64,000 nucleotides of DNA from Monodelphis domestica (Eukaryota > Chordata > Mammalia > Didelphimorphia > Didelphidae), in NCBI RefSeq assembly GCF_027887165.1, contig NC_077227.1, forward strand, positions 351,607,207 to 351,671,206, written 5' to 3'. The notes under the pieces are model-generated. The model was given only the letters and a program-made list of their open reading frames with translations, was not told the origin of the DNA and did no database searches. Below are positions 1 through 10,560 of the stretch, one piece after another; position 1 is the stretch's first letter, and each line of letters starts with the position of its first letter. Both the position numbers and the translations under genes were made by a program.

Positions 1-7
1 AATGCTA

Positions 8-560
8 AAAGTCTTCCTTGTTTTCTCTGAATTCAGGCCATCTTTCAAGGAAAATAGAATCAAATGTTTCATTAAACCATCCACTTGGTCCTTGAACCCT
101 TTCTAGGATAGCTCTTCTACATGCTAGTCTTATTAACCCCCAACCCAATGTTTTACTGTCCCTTGTAGACATATTTCAGTATACTTATAGCCAGTCTCCT
201 TGTCTTAATTAGATGGCAACCTCTCAAAGGCAGACTAGACAGCAGTGTTTTCATTTTTAAAATTATTTCTATTTTATATTGTTGGTAGTTCTCCAAAGTT
301 TGAAATCCAGTGGCTGTTTGGAAATGCATTTTATATATTAATTAAGTGCTAAATGGGTCAAGTTACAGTTTTTGTCTTGGAACGGCTTTTCAAAAATCCC
401 TTATAACATAACTTCAACCCATCTTTCAGAGCTTATTATACATTGTTCTTGTTCCTTCTGGTTGGTTCCAGCCAACCTGGCCTCCACTTTGTTCCTCGTA
501 TATTTATCTCCACAGATCTAAACAATCCAAAAAACATAAATTGCTCATGAGTAGGCTCAG
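8..560. other. No recognised feature
   Basis: AT-rich unique-looking DNA. A faint L2-like stretch near 150-240 is too weak to call. Confidence 0.5.
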
Positions 561-564
561 CCAA

Positions 565-1040
565 TATACTAAAAACAACAATTCTACCCTAAATTAATTT
601 ACTTATTCAGTGCCATACAATCACATTACCCAAAAATGATTTCTTAGAGCTAGAAAAAAGAATAACAAAACGAATCTGGAAGAACAAAAGTCCTAGACTA
701 TCAAGGGAATTAATGGGAAAGAATAGAAAAGAAGCTGATTTAACTGTACCAGATCTCAAACTATATTATAAAGTGGCAACCATCAAAACAATCTGGTACT
801 AAGAAACAGAATGGTGGATCAATGGATGAGATTAGGCACTCAACACACAATGGTAAATGACTTGGCAAATGACCTAGTGTTAGACAAACCCAAAGATCCA
901 AGGTTTTAGAAGAACTATTTGACTAAAACTGCTGGGAAAACTGGAAAATGGTATGGCAGAAATTAGGCATAGACCAACACCTCATACCATATGCCAACGT
1001 AAAATCAAAATGGGTACATGATTTAGAAATAAAGGGTGAT
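565..1040 (+). mobile_element. L1 ORF2 fragment (left part of an interrupted copy)
   Basis: Matches the ORF2 C-terminal DNA of marsupial L1 (ATCAAAACAATCTGGTACT and CTGGGAAAACTGGAAAATGG are clear landmarks). The frames are decayed. The element continues after the SINE and fold-back insertions at about 1650. Confidence 0.75.
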
Positions 1041-1256
1041 GGGGCAGCTGGGTGGCTCAGTGGATTGAGAGCCAGGCCCAGAGATGGGAAGTCCTAGGTT
1101 CAAATTTGACCTCAGACACTTCCCAGCTGTGTGACCCTGGGCAAGTCACTTAACCCCCATTGCCTAACCCATACCACTCTTCTGCCTTGGAACCAACACC
1201 CAGTATAGATTCCAAGACGGAAAAGTAAGAGTTGAAAGAAAGGAAGGAAGGAAGGA
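1041..1256 (+). mobile_element. tRNA-headed marsupial SINE, full length
   Basis: Starts GGGGCAGCTGGGTGGCTCAG, has the B-box-like GGTTCAAAT, GTGTGACCCTGGGCAAGTCA and the tail block GCCTTGGAACCAA, and ends in GGAA repeats. Inserted in an L1. Confidence 0.85.
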
Positions 1257-1258
1257 GG

Positions 1259-1650
1259 TGTCAACATGGAAATCTAGAAGTTCCCAGTTTATTTAGTTGA
1301 GAGGTAGAAAGCCCAGGTTTTGACCTCATCACAGGAGAGGTCCCCCACCCCCCCACCAGGGAAGGTCACACTTTACCAGACAATAGACAACCACTTCAGG
1401 TGGGAGGTAAATCCCATCCCAAGTCAAGTAGCTCTTCTGTCTCCAGAAGCCTCTCCTAGTATATCACACCCTCCTATCGGATCGAACTTCAGCCAGTGAG
1501 GCTGACCTACTGAGCCAAAGCTGAAGTGGATGTCTATTGTCTGGTGAAGTGGGACCTTCCCTCAGGGGGAACTTCTCCTGTGATGAGGTCAAAACCTGGG
1601 CTTTCTACCTCCCAACTGAATAAACTGGAGACTTCTAGATTTCCCTCTAT
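1259..1650. repeat. Fold-back element built from LTR 5' ends (inverted repeat)
   Basis: The left arm 1259-1410 begins TGTCAACATGGAAATCTAGA. The right arm, about 1500-1650, is its reverse complement over about 130 bases with few changes (for example GGTAGAAAGCCCAGGTTTTG on both arms). Each arm matches the 5' part of the LTR family found at 2455, 3601, 14299 and 16922. A spacer of about 90 bases separates the arms. Confidence 0.75.
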
Positions 1651-1850
1651 AACAAATTAGGGGAGCACAAAATAGTTTGCCTGGCAAACCTATGAATAAG
1701 GGAAGAATTTAGGTCAAAACAAGTCTAGAAAATGTTATGACACAAAATAATGTCACTAAATTAAATTAAGAAGTTTTTGCACAAACAAAATCAATGTAAT
1801 CAATTTCAAATAATTACATTTAGACTGCCAGAACAAGTTTGAAATAGCTA
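1650..1850 (+). mobile_element. L1 ORF2 fragment (right part of the interrupted copy)
   Basis: Picks up where the fragment ending at 1040 stops (AAATTAGGGGAGCA, then AATTAAGAAGTTTTTGCACA), in the same strand and order as marsupial L1. This shows one L1 split by two later insertions. Confidence 0.65.
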
Positions 1851-2454
1851 TTTCAAGGCATTTCCCATCAAATACAAAAAAACCCTGCATCTGGTCTGTC
1901 ACTGAAAAACATTTTATAGCAGTAGCCTCTTAAAAATCAGTGAACCCTGAGGATTTGTTGTAAATACACCTGTTGAAAAAAAAAACGGTTGATCTACTTC
2001 AAGGACATGTTCTAAAATATCCCATGATTCCCATGAGTTGTCCGTGTAGATTTTATACATGTCCATGTTGGTTGTCTAAATACAGCTCTTAGGAAGCATT
2101 ACTATATATATATTTATTGTATAAACCAGCCTTCTTTAAAGGAGAATTTGATTCCAGCCAGGAAGGAAGCGAAGCTAAGAGGGTGGCTAAATTGTTCTTC
2201 TCTTAGAGGGAATACCAAATTGGAATCCACCAGTCTAGGGTATGTTTTTGTTTTTGTTTTCCTCATAGGCTCAAACTGCTTTCCTGCTCACTATTTAGGA
2301 GTTCCCCAAGCTTATAAAAGGTTTTATCCATTTCCACCAAATGCTAGTTGTACAAAAGACCAGGACAAATAATAACAAGGAAACTCACTTATCCAAGCAA
2401 ATAGCAAAAAGAAATCAGAGAAGATGAACAGAGTAGAATTTTTCAAAAATATCA

Positions 2455-3043
2455 AGAGGTCCCCGAACTTGTAGCTTGGGGGGATTTGGTGATCCCAAGT
2501 TTATTTAAATTGGAGGTAGAAACCCTACGTTTTGACCTGCTCACCTGAGAGTTCCTCCCGAAGGAAAGCCCTACTTCACAGATCTCAGACTAACAATAGA
2601 CTTTAAGTTGTTAAATTCTCTTTTGTCCCAATGGTTTCTCCCCTAAGGCCAAAGTCCTTTACCCAGGTGGCCTAGCTATGGGCTGGGTCTTTCCCTTTTG
2701 TGTCCATTGTAAAGCATCAGCGCCTCACTCTTATTCCAGTGTGGTTCTCTAGTTTCCTTTCTTACCATCGTAAATTCAATCAACTGTTCCTCTCATCCTC
2801 AGCCCCCATGTTTCATAGAAAGGTATTTAATCTCCCCAACTTTAATGGCTCCTCAAAAAACATTATTGGCTTTCCCAGGGGTCAGTGTCCAGAGCGGTCA
2901 GGTCAGAATTCAATCTTCGCACTCTGTGCAGTCGTGTGGCACCCAGCTCTGTGTCGAGGCCTCCTATTGCATTGAACCTCTTTCCCGTGATTAAAGAATG
3001 ATTTTGACTATTTAATAGTTCTGTGTTTTTTTCCCAGTCAACA
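2455..3043 (+). mobile_element. Solo LTR (fossil endogenous retrovirus), family A
   Basis: Shares its length and order with the copy at 3601-4220: CCCCGAACTTGTAG near the start, a TATTTAA promoter-like box near 2826, ATTAAAG poly(A)-like signal near 2990 and an end at CAGTCAACA. The first bases are degraded. It is non-coding and old. Confidence 0.7.
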
Positions 3044-3600
3044 AAAAGGACAGAGTGAATGAACTCTACCACTGAGAATGAAATACCTCAGGCCAACAGA
3101 GAGAAACTCAGTCTCGCCAAAGGGAAAATTCCCCCAAACTTCCAGAGAATGAAGCTGCAAATCAGGGCTTTGTTGAGGGTCCAACTTTCTCCTACATTCC
3201 CACTTTCCAAAGGTCTTTCTCTCTCTGTCTCTCTCCCTCCCAAGGTCTCTCCCTAAAGCCATAATCAATGCCGTGTTATCCATAAACAATTACAATCAGA
3301 GGACTTTATCCATAGAGAATGCCTTTTCCATTTGTATTCATGGATTTCACTCACAGAGAATATGTATTTGTTTTATGATTCATTCAATATTAATAATCAA
3401 GATATATGTTGAATAAAAGTATCTCTGTGCTTGCACCTATCCAGGAATTAGGGAATTTGAAGAGATGCCCAGGAAACACTTTCTTGGAGGAATCATTAAG
3501 GTGACCTTTTGTTCTATATCATAATCAACAAATAAATACTTTGGAAACTTTTATTTCCCCTATATTTCAAGTCACTCCAAGAAATGATGGGGTGTAGATT

Positions 3601-4220
3601 TGTCAATGTGGAATCTAGAAGCTCCCAAACTCATAGCCTAGAAAGAGTTAATGACCCCCAGTTTACTTAGCTTAAAGCTGAAAGCCCCAGGTTTGACCTT
3701 GTCTCTTGAGAGTTCCTCCTTGAGGGAAAGTCCAACGTCAGGAGCCACAGACTAGAGACCTTAAAGGAGTTTAGGTGGGGAAGGCAATTCCCATCAGGTG
3801 TTAAGTATCTCTTTTGCCCAATGGTTTCTCCCCTAAGGCCAAAGTCCTTTACCAAGGTGGCCCAGCCCTTGGTAGGATCTTTCGAGTCCATTGTAAAGCA
3901 TCAGGCCCTCACTGTTATTCCTGTGTGGGACTCCTCATTTCCCCTTGTTACCCTAGTAAAGTCAATCAACTGTCCCTCTCATCCTTAGCCCCCAAATTCC
4001 CCTAGAAAGGTATTTAAGCTTCCCAACTTTAATGGCTCCTTGGAATTGTCCAATCTAGTGCAGTTGGCATTCCCAGGGGTCAGTGTCCAGAGTGGCCAGA
4101 GTTTAATCCTTGGACTCTGCATAGGCATGTGGAGGCCTAATTTAGCACTGTGTACCCCTTTCCTTAATTAAAGAGTGGTTTTTCTGACTAATAATTTGGG
4201 AGGGGGGGGTTCAGTCAACA
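3601..4220 (+). mobile_element. Solo LTR, family A, complete
   Basis: 620 bases, TG...CA ends (TGTCAATG ... TCAACA), flanked by the 4-base duplication GATT (3597-3600 and 4221-4224). It has a TATTTAAG box and an ATTAAAG signal in LTR order. The 4-base duplication suggests a class I (gammaretrovirus-like) origin. Confidence 0.8.
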
Positions 4221-4319
4221 GATTCTTTGTGAATGCCTGCCTACTTCCTTCTTTTTTCATAAAAAATATCCCAGACCTTCATAGCTAATTCTCATTTTTT
4301 ATAAAGATTAGAAAGTGGA

Positions 4320-4412
4320 TGCTGTGTGATCCTGGGCAAGTCACTTGACCCCTATTGCCTAGCCCTTACCACTCTTCTGCCTTGGAGCCAATAAGGGTTT
4401 AAAAAAAAAAAG
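4320..4412 (+). mobile_element. Marsupial SINE, 3' fragment
   Basis: Begins at GCTGTGTGATCCTGGGCAAG and runs through the TTGGAGCCAATAAGGGTTT block to an A-run. 5' truncated. Confidence 0.75.
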
Positions 4413-4419
4413 TGGATGA

Positions 4420-4890
4420 ATGAGAAAAGACCCAACAATAGTCACTGGAGGCCTAGGAGGTAGTGGTGGAGTTCAGGGCAGCACAGTGGAGCCCAGCCTG
4501 GCCAGTCCTGCTCCCAACAGTCAGGAGGCCACGGTGGCCATCTGTGTTTCGTCCAAACTCCTTATCAAGTTGGAGAACTAGATTGACTAGAAGCATTTTG
4601 AAGAAATAGTTTGTACCTTAAATACTCTTTACAAAGAAGTAAGAAAAGCTTGGAGGCCAAACTTGTCTTGAAAGCTATTTAGTTTGTTGATAGCATGTAT
4701 TTTTGTGCATGGAAATGCATCATGAGAAAGTCCTGAAGAAAATATGGTCAGAATAATGGTGCCATTTTACTATAAACTTTCTAAAATTCTACTCCTGAGA
4801 TGACTCCTGAGCATCCATTTTGTATCTTTAAACTGTATAGAACTCTGTGATCTTTATACTTGGTATTCTTGAGAAATTATAATAAAATGT
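4420..4890 (+). other. Unidentified short ORF with a 3'-UTR-like trailer (possible retrocopy)
   Basis: ATG at 4420 opens 53 codons to a TAG at 4579-4581. The product starts MRKDPTIVTGGLGGSGGVQG and ends VSSKLLIKLEN. Downstream DNA is AT-rich, unique and ends at AATAAA (4881-4886), as in a 3' UTR. I do not recognise the protein. No poly(A) tail or target duplication is clear. It could be the truncated end of a processed gene copy, or chance. Confidence 0.25.
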
Positions 4891-5309
4891 TTCACTATTT
4901 CTAAAAATTCAAAACAATAATCAAATGAGCTGTCAGTCAGACCTATTTAAAATCCACTTCTTACATGCCACCAAGACTATAAATTCTGCTCAGTGTTTAT
5001 GCTGTCATTTTTATCAAATGTTTTGTTTTAATTTTAGCAAGGCATATACAAGTTTGGTCTAAACTCCCTTGAATTAAAGAATGCTTTTGTGTCAGGATAT
5101 GATTTTTGATAGGGGTTAAGCCATGCCAGTGGCCTACTGATATATTTCTCAGTCCTTAAGGAATTCAAAGTTGCCAGAAAATCTATTTCTACTATTAGTT
5201 TCTCATACTGAAACTCATTGGAAAGATAATATATAATATTATGCTTTTTAATGTAGCAATTATTACTAAGTGAGTCAGTTTCATGTGATTTCCAGTAACC
5301 TTGGTTCTC

Positions 5310-5432
5310 CTTGGAGATTTTAATTATTTTATTTTATTTTTTCTCCCCAACTACATGTAAAAACAATTTTTAGCATTTGTTTTTTTCTAATGTTAAGTTC
5401 CAAATTCTTTCCCTCCCTCCCACCCTTTTATT
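5310..5432 (-). mobile_element. L1 3' end fragment
   Basis: CCCCAACTACATGTAAAAACA followed by a stretch ending TTCCCTCCCTCCCACCC is the reverse complement of the marsupial L1 3' UTR tail. Confidence 0.55.
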
Positions 5433-5876
5433 ATTATTTTCATTATTTATCTATACTTTTTATTAGCTTATCTATTTTATTCACTTATTTTTATTTCTCA
5501 GATTTATGAATGTATTCATATATTTTTATATTTGTATACATTATATTTATGTTATACCCCCTCCCTAAGACAGCAAGCAATATGATATAGATTTCTTATG
5601 TCATTCTTGCATTGTCATGAACTATGGGAAGATATAGTATGAGCTATTTGTTCTTTGAAAATGATGTAAGCACTTAAGGCAGATGCTAAACCCTCAGACC
5701 TATAAATATTCTTGTTCCATCCTTGGATGTGTAATAAACATTTTCCTCATGGTGTAATAAATTTAATTTATGGGGAAAATGATTTGGTAGAAATAATACT
5801 ATATGTACTAATTTTTAACTATTTCTATTGGCAAAAAAAAATGGAAATCATAAGCCTTCCTTGAATGCAGTATTTA

Positions 5877-6094
5877 TTTATTTGTTTGTTTGTTTTTTTA
5901 AGCCCTTACCTTTCATCTTGGAGTCAATACTGTGTATTGGTTCCAAGGCAGAAGAGTGGTAAGGGCTAGGCAAGGGGGGGTCAAATGACTTGTCCAGGGT
6001 CACAGAGCTAGGAAGTGTCTGAGGCCAGATTTGAATCTAGGACCTCCCTTCTCTAGGCCTGGCTCTCAATCCACTGAGCTACCCAGCTGCCCCC
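5877..6094 (-). mobile_element. Marsupial SINE, full length, with target duplication
   Basis: Reverse copy ending in GAGCTACCCAGCTGCCCC. It is flanked by an exact 16-base duplication TTGAATGCAGTATTTA at 5861-5876 and 6095-6110. Confidence 0.9.
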
Positions 6095-6416
6095 TTGAAT
6101 GCAGTATTTAGACTGCACACAGTTCTTATAATTAGTCCATGCAAAATAATATGATTGTTTCCCAAAGAAAAGGCCCCAGATTCCAAGTTAACACCTTTTT
6201 CTTCCACCTACACATTTGTCATGAAAATGTTTCCCAAGACTTTGAAATTAAATGGATAATTTCAGTTTGACAGCATTATTCTTTGGAAAGATCTAAGGGA
6301 TTTACTAGATAACAATGGAAGAGTTTAAAATTCTACTTTCAGTAATATTGTAGGTTCTAATAGTGGATATAATCTTCCAAATTTAATTTCTCTTATGTAT
6401 TTATTAGTTAGTCACA

Positions 6417-7745
6417 TAGCAAAATTCGTCAAACTGATCCAGCTCTTTCATGTCGACATGACAGGGGAAGTCCTATCTTGTGGAGAGACTTCCGATTTCT
6501 TCAACATCTCCAATGGCGTGAAACAAGGCTGTGTCCTTGCACCGGTACTATTGAACCTATCCTTCACCCAAGTATTACGACATGCTGTGATGGATCTAGA
6601 CCTGGGCGTCTACATCAAATACCGACTGAATGGCTTACTATTTGACCTTCGACGCCTGACTGCAAAAACAAAGACAACAGAGAGACTCATCCTGGGAGCT
6701 CTCTTCGCAGATGACTGCTCTCATGGCCCACCAAGAAAATCATCTCCAAACCATTGTGGACAGGTTCTCTACCACAACAAAACTGTTTGGCCTGACCATC
6801 AGCCTCAGCAAAACAGAGGTGCTGTTCCAACCTGCACCAGGGAGGCCAACGAACCAGCTGTGCATTACAATCGACGGCACTCAGCTTTCTAACATCAACA
6901 CTTTCAAGTACCTGGGCAGCACCATCGCCAACGACGGGTCCCTAGACCACGAGATCAATGCCAGGATCCAAAAGGCCAGCCAGGCACTCGGGGGGCTGCG
7001 CTCCAAAGTCCTCCAACACAGAGGTGTAAGTGCTGCGACGAAGCTCAAAGTGTACAACGCAGTGGTCCTCAGCTCGCTCCTGTACGGCTGTGAGACATGG
7101 ACACTGTACCGGAAGCCCATGAAACAGCTGGAGCAATTCCACTAACGCTCCCTCCGGTCAATCATGAGGATCCGATGGCAGGACCGAATCACCAACCAGG
7201 AAGTCCTCGACAGAGCCAACTCCACCAGCATCGAAGTCCTGGTCCTCAAAGCCCAGCTACGATGGTCTGGACACGTCATCCGCATGGACCCACAGCGAAT
7301 ACCAAGACAGGTATTCTACGGTGAACTGTCAGCTGGACTCGGGAAACAAGGCCGGCCAAAGAAAAGATTCAAGGATCAGCTAAAGTCCAACTTGAAGTGG
7401 GCTGGCATGACACCAAAGCAACTAGAACTCGCTGCCTCTGTCAGAAGCAGCTGGCGAACCCACATTAACCATGCCGCCACCACCTTTGAAGATGAGCGAC
7501 GTCAACGTCTTGCCGCTGCGCGTGAACGCCGACACCAGGCCACAACTGCACCTCCCGTAACAACTGGCGTCCCATGCCCCATGTGCCACAAACTGTGTGC
7601 CTCAGCCTTTGGACTCCAAAGCCACATGAGGGTACATCAATAGATGATAATGCACAAAGACAACAGTCATTCTTGGTCACCAGAGACTACCACTACACCA
7701 CATAAATCCCAGAGACTGGTTTGATATTTTAACTATATAAAAGCC
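6417..7745 (+). mobile_element. 5'-truncated non-LTR retrotransposon (LINE) with reverse transcriptase and C-terminal C2H2 finger
   Basis: This is the C-terminal half of a LINE ORF2. It starts inside the fingers/palm with KFVKLIQLFHVDM, shows GVKQGCVLAPVLL and the catalytic FADD box (6704-6715), then the thumb FKYLGSTIANDG, LLYGCETW, and a tail with WSGHVIRM and GRPKKRFKD. It ends in a classical finger, C-x2-C-x12-H-x3-H (CPMCHKLC ... HMRVH), and a TAG at 7641-7643. No RNase H is seen. Only two lesions are visible: a shift just after the FADD box (about 6716) and one in-frame TAA at 7143. The DNA is GC- and CpG-rich in AT-rich surroundings. It is unlike the marsupial L1 elsewhere here. The clade is not resolved (CR1/L2/Jockey-like or I-like). 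Confidence 0.85.
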
Positions 7746-7879
7746 TCTTTGTTTTTCCATAGCCTTTGTTTTTCCACAGTGTGCCTGTCTATCTTTTGAA
7801 CTCATTGCAGAAACTTTGCTGAAATATTAATGCAATAGTAAAACATTTATTAAATAATGTTTTAAAAATTAAGTAAATG

Positions 7880-8081
7880 GGGGCAGCTGTGTGGCTCAGT
7901 GGATTGAGAGCCAGGCCTAGAGATGGGAGGTCCTAGGTTCAAATCTGGCCTCAGACACTTCCCAGCTGTGTGACCCTGGGCAAGTCACTTGACCCCCATT
8001 GCCTAGCCCTTACCACTCTTCTGCCTTGGAGCCAATACACAGTATTGATTCCCAAGACAGAAGGTGAGGGTTTACAATAAA
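7880..8081 (+). mobile_element. Marsupial SINE, full length, with target duplication
   Basis: Complete forward copy flanked by the exact 16-base duplication AAAAATTAAGTAAATG at 7864-7879 and 8082-8097. Confidence 0.9.
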
Positions 8082-8306
8082 AAAAATTAAGTAAATGTAT
8101 GGATCACACAAATCACACTTTTGTAGAAATATTATGGCTTGTGACTTTGTTTTTCACTATCACGTGCTGTCTTCTTTGTCTTCAGATACCTTGCTTATTC
8201 TCCAAAGTGACAACTATCTCTCTTAATCATGTCTTTCTAGACTTGATTAAACTGCCTTTGCTCCTTTAACTGTGCCTCAGACTTTCTCAAACAGATACTC
8301 TAACTC

Positions 8307-8530
8307 AGGGATCCCCAAACTTTTTACACAGGGGGCCAGTTCACTGTCCCTAAGACTGTTGGAGGGCCAGATCACCCCTATCTGATGCCTGTATACAGTA
8401 CTGGAAGCAGTGCTGGGCCTGTGACACTGTAAACTGCTGTCTGGGATAGCGGAGGCTGCAGCGCTGGCTGTGATGGGCCTGTCACACCTTGCACAGGCCC
8501 ATCACCGCCACCACTATACTGGGCAGCACC
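8307..8530 (+). mobile_element. hAT-like DNA transposon fragment
   Basis: Begins CAGGGATCCCCAAACTTTTT and continues with GGGGGCCAGTTCACTGTCCC and TTGGAGGGCCAG, the 5' end of a non-autonomous hAT family known from marsupials and some other vertebrates. The 3' inverted end is not found. Confidence 0.55.
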
Positions 8531-8534
8531 ATAC

Positions 8535-9035
8535 TCCTTTTTGTTTATTTTATTCTATCTATTTTTGAAGTGTGTTTCTTGTAAACAACAGATTGAGGTT
8601 TCATTTACTTTCTTAACCAATCTGTCACTCTTTTTCACTTTATTGCATTGTTTAATACATTTACAATAAAAAACTATGAAAGTTTAGGTTTATATTTTCC
8701 TCCATTATTATTTAATTTTTTTTTTCTCAATTAGGATTTCTCCCCTTTTCCTCTCTAAAGATAGTGCATGGTCCTTTCAATTACTTCAGTTTAATGTACT
8801 TTAAGGAAACCCCACTGCCTTTACCTCTCTTCCCTTCATCCTTAAGGTCTCTCCCATTTGTTATTCCTTTCTTAGTTTTAGAGTTTTGCTTAACTTTATT
8901 AGTTGTTTTTCTTTTGGAAACTTTCAGTTTAGTTTTCTTATTGGTTCCTTTTATCTTGTTATTTAATTCTTCCTCTAATTTTTTTCTCTCAATTAAATAG
9001 TTTAGTAAAACCTCCTTTTCTCTCTTTCCCTTCAA
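8535..9035 (-). mobile_element. L1 internal fragment (probable)
   Basis: TGTGTTTCTTGTAAACAACA is a landmark of L1 ORF2 on the reverse strand. Next to it the - strand reads as a lysine-rich, coil-like stretch. The assignment of the right half is weak. Confidence 0.45.
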
Positions 9036-9039
9036 TTTG

Positions 9040-9710
9040 TTTTGATTATTTTTAATATCCCTTTCTGAGCCTTTTCCTAAAGGGTCCCCCCCCCTTATTC
9101 TCAGTATTCTCTTCCCTTTCTATTTATTTGTTCTAGACTTGGAACCTTTGATTCATGGACTTTATACTTATTTAATCCTCATAGAATGAAAACTTTAAAG
9201 TTTTGGATTCCATGTTCTAAATGGTTTTTGTATTACTGCCTTGTAGATCTCGCCCCTGGAACCCCTTTTCTGATGTACCTCACTCTTAACAATACCAAAT
9301 CCCAAAAGGAATGGAGAGGATATTACCACCATGGAACAAATTTTCCTGTGTCCCAGATTATGCTATTGATTATTAACCTCTGTTCAAAACCCCCACGGGG
9401 CAGAGTTGGTTCCCAGAAAGTTGCCCTGGGATAACTCCAGATATCTGGAATAGGGAATGTGTGAATCTTCTGACCTTTATAACCAGGTAGTTGCAGTGTT
9501 CAAAAACATTTGCACTAAGAACCTAGGTACAATACTTGACAAGATTTGGCTGATTAAACAAATAATCATAACAAATGTGCTCCAGGAAAGAGTTATCACT
9601 GTACTAGAAAAATCAGAATATAAATTCAGAGTATCTTTTCTGTAATACCTATGGCTCAGGGGATCTGTCTATTTGATTAGTCAATCAACAAGCATGTAGA
9701 AGCATTTACT
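9040..9710. other. No recognised feature
   Basis: Nothing supportable. The longest open frame (82 codons at 9186) lacks known motifs. Confidence 0.45.
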
Positions 9711-9711
9711 A

Positions 9712-9921
9712 AGGTGACTAGGTAGTGCAGTGGATAACACACTGAGACTGGATTCAATGAGTTCAAATTCAGACACTTATTAGCTGTGTGACCCTGTACA
9801 CTTCACTTAACACTTCATGCCTCAGTTTCTTTATCTGTAAAATGAGCTAGAGAAGAAAATGGTAAACCATCCCAGTATCTATACCGAGAAAGCCCCCAAA
9901 TGGAGTCATAAAGAGCTGGAT
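9712..9921 (+). mobile_element. CORE-SINE (MAR1-like)
   Basis: tRNA-like head (TAGGTAGTGCAGTGGATAA), CORE block (CTCAGTTTCTTTATCTGTAA) and the typical 3' end AGTATCT ... CCAAATGGAGTCATAAAGAG. Confidence 0.7.
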
Positions 9922-10172
9922 ATGTGCCAAGCACTATTCTAAATTGTGAATGCAAATATAAACAGAAAGGAAGATGGCCCCTGCCAAGAGAGCACCTCCT
10001 AATGGAGAAAGACAACACATTAAAGGAGATTGAAAAGGGAGAAGAGGGAAAGAGAAGGTATCCAGCATGAGGATAAGACATCCAGAAATGCAAAGCCAAG
10101 TGGAAAATTAAGAGCAGCAAAATAAAGTCCTTAAAAAAAACAAAAACAAAAACAAAAAACAAAAAAAACCCA

Positions 10173-10382
10173 GGGGGCAGCTGGGTAGCTCAGTGGATTG
10201 AGAGCCAGGACTAGAGGCTGGAGGTCCTAGGTTCAAATCTGACCTCAGCCACTTCCTAGCTGTGTGACCCTGGGCAAGTCACTTGACCCCCATTGCCTAG
10301 CCCTTACCACTCTTCTGCCTTGGAGCCATTACACAGTATTGACTCCAAAGTGGAAGGTAAGGGTTTAAAAAAAAAAAAACAA
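10173..10382 (+). mobile_element. Marsupial SINE, full length
   Basis: GGGGCAGCTGGGTAGCTCAG to a long A-run. It is preceded by an A/C-rich tract (10130-10170) and followed directly by an opposed, older relative. Confidence 0.85.
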
Positions 10383-10383
10383 C

Positions 10384-10560
10384 CCAAACCCTTACTTTCT
10401 GTCAGCATTGATAAGGAGAAGAGTGGCAAGGGCGTGGCAATTGGGGTTAAGTGGCTTGCCCAGGGTCACACCCCTAGGAAGTGTCTGAGGCTGGATTTGA
10501 ACCCAGGTTTTTCCCAATTCCAGGTCTAGCTCTCCATCCACTGTGCTACCTAGCTGCCTC
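10384..10560 (-). mobile_element. Marsupial SINE, diverged, reverse
   Basis: AAACCCTTACTTTCTGTCAG to CTACCTAGCTGCCTC. It is more diverged than its neighbour and faces it tail to tail, forming a potential hairpin. Confidence 0.75.

Noticed and set aside
1041-1256. tRNA gene from the A/B-box-like head
   Set aside because: The same head occurs in all SINE copies; there is no clover-leaf or anticodon arm that I could support.
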